17,735 nucleotides of DNA from Prevotellaceae bacterium UBA6974. GTDB lineage: Bacteria > Bacteroidota > Bacteroidia > Bacteroidales > Bacteroidaceae. The notes beneath the pieces are model-generated. The model did no database searches and was not told where the DNA came from. It saw only the letters and a program-made list of their open reading frames with translations. The translations under genes were made by a program, and so were the position numbers. Position 1 is the first letter of the stretch; the number at the start of each line of letters is the position of its first letter. Where the stretch lies: assembly GCA_002450165.1 (NCBI GenBank), contig DJYQ01000035.1, positions 1,779 to 19,513 on the forward strand, written 5' to 3'. Positions 7,999 through 14,867 of this stretch are shown here, piece after piece.

Positions 7999-8976
7999 AT
8001 GGGAAAGATTAAAACTATCGGTATCCTGACATCAGGCGGTGATTCTCCCGGCATGAACGCTGCAATTCGCGCTGTGACACGCGCCGGCATATACAATGGT
8101 TTCAACATAAAGGCCATATATCGTGGTTTCGATGGTCTCATCAACGATGAGATAAAGGATTTTACCACCGAGGATGTTAGCGGTATTATCACCAGGGGCG
8201 GTACTATCCTGAAAAGTGCCCGAAGCAAGGATTTCATGACCATTGAAGGAAGACAGAAAGCATACGAGACCTGTCTGAAGGAAGAGATTGATGCCCTGAT
8301 TGTCATTGGCGGCAACGGCTCATTGACTGGTGCCCGCGAATTTGCCATGGAACACGATTTCACATGCATCGGACTACCTGGCACTATAGATAACGATCTT
8401 TACGGCACGGATGCTACCATCGGTTATGACACAACCATGAACACAATCATGGAATGTGTGGACCGCATTCGCGACACTGCAAATTCGCACGAGCGCATCT
8501 TCTTTGTCGAGGTAATGGGACGAGATGCCGGATTCCTGGCCCAAAACTGCGCCATTGCATGCGGTGCCGAAGCAGCTATTGTACCCGAGGAAACAACTGA
8601 TGTTGACCAGTTAGCAGCATTTATGGAACGTGGCATACGCAAGTCCAAGAAATCATGCATCGTTATCGTATCTGAGAGTCCCAAGTGCGGTGCCCTGTAC
8701 TATGCCGACCGCGTAAGACAGGAGTTCCCCGAGTTTGACGTTCGCGTATCCATCCTGGGGCACCTGCAACGTGGCGGCAGTCCGTCAGCACGCGACCGCA
8801 TACTGGCCAGTTGTATGGGTGTCGGTGCCGTCGAGGCAATCATACAAGGTCAGCGCAACATCATGATAGGCATTCGCAACAGCGACATTGTATATGTACC
8901 CTTCAGCGAGTGCATCCGCACGGACAAGGTATTTGACAAACGCCTGATTACGGTACTTGACGAGCTAAGCATCTGA
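7999..8976 (+). CDS. pfkA: 6-phosphofructokinase, ATP-type (PfkA), with GGNGS variant
   Basis: This 325-residue cytoplasmic enzyme phosphorylates fructose 6-phosphate to fructose 1,6-bisphosphate, the committed step of glycolysis. Visible motifs are GGDSPGMN at 13-20 (nucleotide loop), PGTIDND at 127-133 with catalytic D131 and T129, VEVMGRDAGF (substrate binding) and ILGHLQRGGSPSARDR near the C-terminus. At 104-108 it has GGNGS where E. coli PfkA has GGDGS. The Gly after this residue indicates ATP rather than pyrophosphate as donor, since PPi enzymes carry Asp there, but the Mg-binding Asp103 of E. coli is Asn106 here. I recall this substitution from other Bacteroidota PFKs, so the gene need not be inactive. 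It is followed after 27 bases by a glucan-active enzyme, which links it to sugar release from storage polysaccharide. Confidence 0.93.
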   Translation: MGKIKTIGILTSGGDSPGMNAAIRAVTRAGIYNGFNIKAIYRGFDGLINDEIKDFTTEDVSGIITRGGTILKSARSKDFMTIEGRQKAYETCLKEEIDALIVIGGNGSLTGAREFAMEHDFTCIGLPGTIDNDLYGTDATIGYDTTMNTIMECVDRIRDTANSHERIFFVEVMGRDAGFLAQNCAIACGAEAAIVPEETTDVDQLAAFMERGIRKSKKSCIVIVSESPKCGALYYADRVRQEFPEFDVRVSILGHLQRGGSPSARDRILASCMGVGAVEAIIQGQRNIMIGIRNSDIVYVPFSECIRTDKVFDKRLITVLDELSI

Positions 8977-8996
8977 TTAATATCTTATTAATATCT
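8975..8996. repeat. Short tandem repeat of an 11-mer (ATTAATATCT core) after pfkA
   Basis: Two adjacent 11-base units (8975-8985 and 8986-8996) differ only in the first base and share ATTAATATCT. The first unit overlaps the pfkA stop codon. It fills most of the 27-base gap before the GH13 gene. It may be only low-complexity spacer or a leader element. Confidence 0.4.
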
Positions 8997-9003
8997 GAAA
9001 AAC

Positions 9004-10137
9004 ATGGACAAAGCACTATGGTTTGACAACGTACGAATCTATCATCTGCTGATTGACAGATTCAACGGAGGCTGGCAGAAGCCCCCAAAAAGTGAGAATG
9101 TTTTCTGCGGAGGAAACCTGCAAGGTGTTATTGAAAAACTAGACTATATCAAGGACCTCGGCTTCACGGCCATAATGCTTTCGCCTATTTTCAAGTCAGC
9201 GAACTATCACGGGTATCATACCCTCAGTTTTGAAAATGTCGATCCTCACTTCGGAACTTGGCAAGATTATCAGCAGTTGCTTGACATAGCACATGCCAAA
9301 GGGTTGCGTATTATCTGCGATTTTGTCCCCAACCATTGCTGGTATCAGGCACCCGTTTTCGTGCAGTCGCTCCTGAAGAACGGTTCTAAGAACCGTGACT
9401 GGTTCTTCTACCCGAAGGATGGCAGTGACGAGTTTGTGTCGTTCCTAGGCTTCGGCGATTTACCCAAGTTCAACCTGACCAATCCCGAAGTTGTCAGCTA
9501 CATGATAGAGAAAGCCGAAAAACTTGCCCATATGGGAGTTGACGCCTTCCGCATCGATCATGCGCTGGGTCAGCCGCACAGTTTCCTGAAAAAACTGCGT
9601 GACAGGCTACAGGAGATTCGCAGTGACATCGTCGTATTCGGAGAGGTGTGGGCATTCGGTATCAGACCGCAGTTGGCAAGCCAGCTCTATTTCAAAACAG
9701 ATGCCAGATTGCAGGAATTCCTAGCGCAGGACACCAAACCCTTTAACCAGGACAACCTTCAGGCGGATTATACTGATACGCTGGACGGTGTACTGGACTT
9801 TGCCTATCGAGACATACTTCTTGAGGAAATACATGCAGGCAGGGGTATCAAGGGCAATAAGATTCTGCGCAGCAAGATTGCCGAACACTTTGCCAAGTAC
9901 CCGGACAGTTTCAAGTTAATATTGTTCCTGGACAATCACGACACCGACAGATTCTTGTTTGACTGTCACGATGACGTAAACCTACTGCAGGAAGCAACTG
10001 ATCTGACGATGGAATTGTCACGCCCCTTCTCCTTCCTGTACGGTACCGAACAACGGATGAGCAACAATCCCACAATATTCAACGCTGAGCCATACGCTGA
10101 CCTGCGTGTGCGCAACTGCATGGACTGGACGTTATGA
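9004..10137 (+). CDS. Cytoplasmic GH13 (alpha-amylase family) enzyme, short form
   Basis: The 377-residue protein has the catalytic motifs of family GH13: DFVPNH at 106-111, FRIDHA with nucleophile D185, FGEVW with acid/base E214, and FLDNHD with D313. A neopullulanase-like region V (LPKFNLTNPEV) is also visible. There is no signal peptide, so it acts in the cytoplasm, probably on glycogen-derived or imported maltodextrins. It stops about 60 residues after the last catalytic motif, at RVRNCMDWTL, where most relatives continue with a C-terminal beta-sandwich domain. It is therefore a minimal catalytic barrel. The exact activity (alpha-glucosidase, amylase or transferase) cannot be assigned. 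Its stop overlaps the STAS gene by four bases (ATGA), coupling the enzyme to a signalling protein. Confidence 0.85.
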   Translation: MDKALWFDNVRIYHLLIDRFNGGWQKPPKSENVFCGGNLQGVIEKLDYIKDLGFTAIMLSPIFKSANYHGYHTLSFENVDPHFGTWQDYQQLLDIAHAKGLRIICDFVPNHCWYQAPVFVQSLLKNGSKNRDWFFYPKDGSDEFVSFLGFGDLPKFNLTNPEVVSYMIEKAEKLAHMGVDAFRIDHALGQPHSFLKKLRDRLQEIRSDIVVFGEVWAFGIRPQLASQLYFKTDARLQEFLAQDTKPFNQDNLQADYTDTLDGVLDFAYRDILLEEIHAGRGIKGNKILRSKIAEHFAKYPDSFKLILFLDNHDTDRFLFDCHDDVNLLQEATDLTMELSRPFSFLYGTEQRMSNNPTIFNAEPYADLRVRNCMDWTL

Positions 10138-10406
10138 CTGAAACATATAAAATAGACAGGGCGCTGGATTCATTCAATTACCAGCAAGTACAAAGCGAAA
10201 TTCTGGAAATTCTGGAAAAAGGCAGTGACGTAATAATTGACATGACCACATGCAACTACGTTTCCAGTACAGGTCTGCGTGTATTGCTCTATTCCAAGAA
10301 AGTGGCTGCGGCAAAAGGACTGAAAATCTGCCTGACCGGAATCAGTGACGAGGTGAAAGACATTATGAATGTCACGGGTTTTATCAATTTCTTTGACTAT
10401 GCTTAG
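10134..10406 (+). CDS. STAS-domain anti-sigma factor antagonist (SpoIIAA/RsbV-like)
   Basis: The 90-residue protein is a single STAS domain of normal length. The core reads DVIIDMTTCNYVSSTGLRVL, matching the DSSG/DSTG loop of SpoIIAA and RsbV. By alignment Ser45, just before Thr46 and Gly47, is the likely phosphorylation site, although the usual preceding Asp is replaced by Ser44. Known relatives bind a serine kinase/anti-sigma factor when unphosphorylated and are released when phosphorylated. The kinase and phosphatase partners are encoded about 2.2 kb downstream in the same direction. Start overlaps the GH13 gene by four bases and the end overlaps the debranching gene by eight, so all three are probably translated together. 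Cytoplasmic and soluble. Confidence 0.87.
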   Translation: MTETYKIDRALDSFNYQQVQSEILEILEKGSDVIIDMTTCNYVSSTGLRVLLYSKKVAAAKGLKICLTGISDEVKDIMNVTGFINFFDYA

Positions 10407-12522
10407 GGTTGACCTGTTTCCAACACACGAATATAAGGGACTAAAGTTGCGTGCAGGCAGACCATATCCGTTTGGAGCAATGGTTGTCGGTAATATGGTT
10501 AACTTCTCTGTTTATTCCCGCTATGCCACCGATTGTACACTGGTACTCTTTCACAATCGCGAAGAGAAACCGTTCGTAGAAATTCCGTTCTTTAAGGAGT
10601 TCAGGTTAGGCAATGTATTCTCGATGATAATCTTTGACCTGGATTATGAAAACATCGAATATGGTTTCCGTATGGACGGTCCTTTCAATCCAAAAGAAGG
10701 TCACCGTTTTGACCGGTCAAAAATACTACTTGATCCGTACGCAAAACTTATTGTGGGACGTGACGTATGGGGAGAGCAACCCAACTGGGACAGCCTGTAC
10801 CAGTATCGTGCCCGTGTGGTACTCGATGATTTTGACTGGGAAGACGACCTCCCATTGGAAACACCGGTAAACGACCTTATCGTGTACGAGATGCACGTAC
10901 GTAATTTCACCTGCGGTGCTGCATCAGGGGTCAGACACCAGGGAACATTTGCAGGAATAATCGAAAAGATACCCTATCTGAAAGAACTGGGCGTGAATTG
11001 TGTGGAACTGATGCCCATACACGAGTTTGACGAGTTTGAGAACAACCGCATCTCACCCATCGACGGACGTCAGTTATACAATCTGTGGGGCTACAGCAAC
11101 GTAGGGTTCTTTGCACCCAAGGCAGCCTATGCAGCATCCGGCAGGTATGCAATGCAGGTGGATGAACTGAAGAACATGGTCAAACACCTGCACAGGAACG
11201 GTATAGAGATTATACTCGACGTGGTATTCAACCATACTGCTGAGGGTAACGAGCAGGGCCCATATATCTCATATCGCGGCATAGACAACAAAACCTACTA
11301 CATGCTGACGCCAGACGGTCATTACTACAATTTCAGCGGGTGTGGCAACACAATGAACTGCAACAACCCCAATGTGCGTGACATGATTGTCGAGAGCCTG
11401 CGCTATTGGGTGACCAACTATCACATAGACGGATTCCGCTTTGATCTGGCAGCCATCCTGGGGCGTGACCAGAACGGCAATCCCATGTCAAATCCACCAT
11501 TGCTTGAATCGTTGGCACACGACCCCATCCTGGGCAAGACAAAACTAATAGCCGAGGCCTGGGATGCAGGCGGTCTGTATCAAGTAGGCTCGTTCCCCTC
11601 ATGGGGACGCTGGGCAGAGTGGAACGGAAAGTTCCGCGACAGTATGCGCCGATTCCTGAAGAGCGACGAACAAGTTCTTGCTGAAGTGAAGGAACGCATA
11701 ATAGGCTCACCCGACCTATACGCCTCCCAGGGACGCGGCATTAAAGCCAGTGTGAATTTCATCACGGCACACGACGGTTTCACAATGATGGACCTCGTAT
11801 CATACAACGACAAGCATAACGAAGCCAACGGCGAGAACAATCGCGATGGAGAAAACCACAACAACAGTTGGAATTGCGGCTACGAGGGAGAAAGCGACAA
11901 TCCAGACATCATCTGTTTGCGTCACAAGCAGGTGAAGAATGCCATTACGATGCTGATGGTAAGCCAAGGCATACCCATGATACTCTCTGGCGACGAGATG
12001 GGTAACTCACAACAAGGCAACAACAACGCATATTGTCAGGACAACGAAATTGCCTGGCTTGACTGGAACAACCTGAAGAAGAACGCCGACATATTCCGCT
12101 ATTTCAAGAAGATTATCAAGTTCCGCCATATGCACAAGGTCCTCCGCTACGAGGATCACCTCAGCCACCAAGATTACCTTGGCTACGGCTACCCCGACTT
12201 TTCATGGCACGGAGAGAAAGCATGGCATCCCGAATGCGAGCACAACAATCTTACACTTGCGTTTATGCTCAACGGTCAATATGCTTCGACCGACGGACAA
12301 CCCGATGACTTCATCTATGCTGCCATGAACATGCACTGGGAGATGCACGGATTCGAGCTTCCACAATTGCCCCAAGGCAAGGCATGGTACGTCTTTGCCA
12401 ACACAGACATGGAAATGCCCAATGACATTTATGAACCAGGCGAAGAACCCATTGTTGACAACCAGAACGAGGTACTTGTAGGTCCACGTTCCATAATCAT
12501 ACTGGTTGGAAAGAATGTATAA
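10399..12522 (+). CDS. glgX: Glycogen debranching enzyme, GlgX/isoamylase type (CBM48 + GH13)
   Basis: I place the start at the ATG at 10399 (707 residues). The frame is open to an ATG at 10369, but that lies well inside the STAS gene, and MLRVDLFPTHEYKGLKLRAG fits the usual beginning. An N-terminal isoamylase-type CBM48 domain (about 10-110) precedes a GH13 barrel with DVVFNH at 274-279, DGFRFDLAAILGR with nucleophile D349, AEAWDAGG with acid/base E386, and TAHDGFTMMDLVSYN with D459. These are the signatures of enzymes that hydrolyse alpha-1,6 branches of glycogen or limit dextrins; length fits GlgX/TreX. No signal peptide, so cytoplasmic. The start overlaps the STAS gene by eight bases. The symbol follows enzyme type; orthology to E. 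coli glgX is not proven. Confidence 0.88.
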   Translation: MLRVDLFPTHEYKGLKLRAGRPYPFGAMVVGNMVNFSVYSRYATDCTLVLFHNREEKPFVEIPFFKEFRLGNVFSMIIFDLDYENIEYGFRMDGPFNPKEGHRFDRSKILLDPYAKLIVGRDVWGEQPNWDSLYQYRARVVLDDFDWEDDLPLETPVNDLIVYEMHVRNFTCGAASGVRHQGTFAGIIEKIPYLKELGVNCVELMPIHEFDEFENNRISPIDGRQLYNLWGYSNVGFFAPKAAYAASGRYAMQVDELKNMVKHLHRNGIEIILDVVFNHTAEGNEQGPYISYRGIDNKTYYMLTPDGHYYNFSGCGNTMNCNNPNVRDMIVESLRYWVTNYHIDGFRFDLAAILGRDQNGNPMSNPPLLESLAHDPILGKTKLIAEAWDAGGLYQVGSFPSWGRWAEWNGKFRDSMRRFLKSDEQVLAEVKERIIGSPDLYASQGRGIKASVNFITAHDGFTMMDLVSYNDKHNEANGENNRDGENHNNSWNCGYEGESDNPDIICLRHKQVKNAITMLMVSQGIPMILSGDEMGNSQQGNNNAYCQDNEIAWLDWNNLKKNADIFRYFKKIIKFRHMHKVLRYEDHLSHQDYLGYGYPDFSWHGEKAWHPECEHNNLTLAFMLNGQYASTDGQPDDFIYAAMNMHWEMHGFELPQLPQGKAWYVFANTDMEMPNDIYEPGEEPIVDNQNEVLVGPRSIIILVGKNV

Positions 12523-12564
12523 CTCGTTGTTGGGTTCAAGGATTAATGTTCAAAGTTTAAATAT

Positions 12565-12966
12565 ATGAGCAAATTGCATTTCCAGCCAGTTAAAGGACAA
12601 GCCCGCGAGATACTGGATGCGATTCTGGAGTCGCCCGAACTTTCCTCGTGCAGTATGAATACGATTTTGTCACTGCGGCTGGCCTGCGAAGAAATTGTAA
12701 TGAATGTGACGACATACGCCTATCTCCCCGAGGACGAAGGCTGGCTTGACGTACAGATTCAGAAAACAGACCGCATCACAATATGCTTTCAGGATGGCGG
12801 TGTGCCCTTCAACCCTCTGGAACAGGAAAATCCTGACACAGAGATGTCATGGAAAAATCGACGTATAGGCGGACTCGGTATCTTTATACTGCGCCGCAAG
12901 ATGGATGATGTCCGCTACGTTTACGAGAATAACAGGAATATACTGACTATAGAAAAATACATATGA
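12565..12966 (+). CDS. RsbW/SpoIIAB-like serine kinase (anti-sigma regulatory factor, HATPase)
   Basis: The 133-residue soluble protein is a GHKL-type ATP-binding domain. The N box is LACEEIVMNVTTYAY with E43 and N47, the G1 box is FQDGGVPFNPL with D77, and the G2-like loop is RRIGGLGIFILRRKMDDVRY (100-119). This pattern and size fit the HATPase_c_2 family of serine kinases that phosphorylate STAS antagonists and sequester a partner, classically a sigma factor. The upstream STAS protein is the obvious substrate. Its stop overlaps the phosphatase gene by four bases (ATGA), pairing kinase and phosphatase translation. A 42-base gap from the debranching gene has no clear promoter. No sigma-factor gene is present in the window, so the sequestered partner is unknown. 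Confidence 0.87.
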   Translation: MSKLHFQPVKGQAREILDAILESPELSSCSMNTILSLRLACEEIVMNVTTYAYLPEDEGWLDVQIQKTDRITICFQDGGVPFNPLEQENPDTEMSWKNRRIGGLGIFILRRKMDDVRYVYENNRNILTIEKYI

Positions 12967-14864
12967 AAAGGAGCAAACTGTCACGCCGTATCACATGGCG
13001 CGTTTTAGGTATTATACTGTGCTTCAACATTCTGATTATTGGAGCCATACTTCTGTTCGTATTAGAAGTTTCGCTTATGAACAGCAGCATGCGTGGGAAA
13101 TACGTGACCGATGGTATTGCAGGCAATCTCGAGAATATGATGTATGTAGCCAAGACGGGTACATTCAACAATCGACTTGAGGTAGAGTATAACATGGAAA
13201 CACCCGAACAAGTTTTCAACTCCCTTGAGAAAATTCTGACAGTCAACACCCACCTGAAAGGATGTTTTGCTGCTTTCGAGCCCGACTACTTCAAAGGTCA
13301 GGGCCGCTGGTTCGAAGCCTACGCCTATCGCACCGACAGCACACACATCGAAACTAAACAGATAGGCTCTCCCCATCATGACTATTTCAACGGTGTATGG
13401 TACAAGAGAGGTCTGTCCCTGGCCAGGCATGACAATGGCTATCTTACAGACCTCTACTATGATGATTGTGTAAATAGTAGCATGTACTGCAGTTACGTCG
13501 TACCTCTTTTTGATCGTAAGGGTAACAAAGTCGGAGTATATGGTATCGACATCGAACTACAATGGCTTGACGAACTTATGCACGAAACAGTCAATGAAGT
13601 CAAGCAGGAATTCTTTATCGATAAAGACGATAGTATAGAAACATCCGATGACGACATCTACTTTTCAATTCAGATTCAGGACAGCCAAGGCAACAGGATT
13701 GCCGGTTCTGACTCATTAGACACCAACATCCTAAAAAACAAGCAGGAAATAATATCCAAAGAACTAGGCATGTATGACCTGCTCGGCACACCATATTACA
13801 TCAGCACCAGCAAGATAGGCCAGACAGACTGGACGCTGACAGTGTTCCAGCACCGCGAGATGGTTTTCTTCTGGGGAGTTGTTCTTGCAACCGTCATTCT
13901 TTTCTTCATGAGCATCGGAGGCATCGTAATCTTCTTCTTCATGTCCAGAAGCATACGCCACGCCACCAAGCCGCTGGCATTCCTGTCCAAGTCGGCACAG
14001 GAGGTAGCCAAGGGCAACTTCAACACTACCCTTCCCACTTTCAGGCACAACGACGAGGTAGCTCAGTTGCGCGACTCGTTCGACACCATGCAACAGTCGC
14101 TCAGGCAGTATATCGAGGAACTGAAAGAAACCACAGCCTCCAAAGCTGCGATGATGAGCGAACTGAATGTAGCACACAGCATACAGATGTCCATGCTCCC
14201 AAAGACCTTCCCTGCGTTCCCCAACCGCAGGGACATTGACCTGTACGCCTCTCTTACACCAGCCAAAGCCGTAGGCGGAGACCTGTACGATTTCTTCATC
14301 CATGACGAGAAACTGTTCTTCTGCATCGGTGATGTCTCGGGCAAAGGCGTGCCAGCCTCGCTTGTCATGGCAGTCAGTCGGACACTGTTCCGCAATATAT
14401 CTGCCCATACCGACAGACCCAGTCATATTGTAGATTCAATGAACGTCAACATCTGCGATGGCAACGATAACTGCATGTTCGTCACACTCTTTGTCGGTGT
14501 CCTGGAACTTAAGACAAGACTATTGCGCTACTGTAACGCCGGACATGATGCACCATTCATCCAAGATGCATTGCTTCCATGTGACTCCAACCTGCCAATA
14601 GGAGTAACCACCGATATGACATATACCGAGCAAGAGACAACAATTCCCCGAGGCGCTACCCTATTCCTCTACACCGATGGGCTGACCGAGGCAGAAAATG
14701 CCAGTCAGGAACACTTCGGGATGAAGCGAATAACGGATGTCATCACAGCATTCAGCGGTTCACCCCAGGAACTGATCGAAACAATGATAACCGCCGTACA
14801 CCAGTATGTCGGAGAAACAGAACAAAGCGATGACCTGACCATGCTTGCGTTTAAGCTTAACTAA
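12963..14864 (+). CDS. Membrane-bound SpoIIE/RsbU-type PP2C phosphatase with extracytoplasmic Cache-like sensor and HAMP
   Basis: The 633-residue protein has a first transmembrane helix (about 13-36), a periplasmic region of about 260 residues, a second helix (about 301-327), a HAMP domain (about 327-380), a short coiled linker (ELNVAHSIQMSMLPK) and a PP2C-type phosphatase domain to the end. The periplasmic part contains FAAFEPDYFKGQGRWFEAYA and a VYGIDIELQWL strand, typical of double-Cache sensors of such phosphatases. Metal-binding motifs are intact: VGGDLYDF (D440), GDVSGKGVPASL (D457), NAGHDAPF, LYTDGLTEAEN (D572) and DDLTMLAF (D623, D624). The expected substrate is the phosphorylated STAS protein encoded upstream. 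The start overlaps the kinase gene by four bases and the stop is three bases before the next ATG. The ligand sensed cannot be told. Confidence 0.9.
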   Translation: MKRSKLSRRITWRVLGIILCFNILIIGAILLFVLEVSLMNSSMRGKYVTDGIAGNLENMMYVAKTGTFNNRLEVEYNMETPEQVFNSLEKILTVNTHLKGCFAAFEPDYFKGQGRWFEAYAYRTDSTHIETKQIGSPHHDYFNGVWYKRGLSLARHDNGYLTDLYYDDCVNSSMYCSYVVPLFDRKGNKVGVYGIDIELQWLDELMHETVNEVKQEFFIDKDDSIETSDDDIYFSIQIQDSQGNRIAGSDSLDTNILKNKQEIISKELGMYDLLGTPYYISTSKIGQTDWTLTVFQHREMVFFWGVVLATVILFFMSIGGIVIFFFMSRSIRHATKPLAFLSKSAQEVAKGNFNTTLPTFRHNDEVAQLRDSFDTMQQSLRQYIEELKETTASKAAMMSELNVAHSIQMSMLPKTFPAFPNRRDIDLYASLTPAKAVGGDLYDFFIHDEKLFFCIGDVSGKGVPASLVMAVSRTLFRNISAHTDRPSHIVDSMNVNICDGNDNCMFVTLFVGVLELKTRLLRYCNAGHDAPFIQDALLPCDSNLPIGVTTDMTYTEQETTIPRGATLFLYTDGLTEAENASQEHFGMKRITDVITAFSGSPQELIETMITAVHQYVGETEQSDDLTMLAFKLN

Positions 14865-14867
14865 TAA

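Noticed and set aside
10369..10398. ATG at 10369 as start of the debranching enzyme
   Set aside because: It would overlap the STAS gene by 38 bases and add a non-conserved stretch; the ATG at 10399 gives a typical N-terminus and an 8-base overlap.
12523..12564. Repeated GTTCAA in the gap before the kinase gene as an operator
   Set aside because: Two six-base matches in a short AT-rich spacer are expected by chance and there is no symmetry or promoter motif to support them.
13764..14426. Minus-strand open frame of 220 codons opposite the phosphatase gene
   Set aside because: It mirrors the codon pattern of an intact PP2C/HAMP gene and shows no domain of its own.
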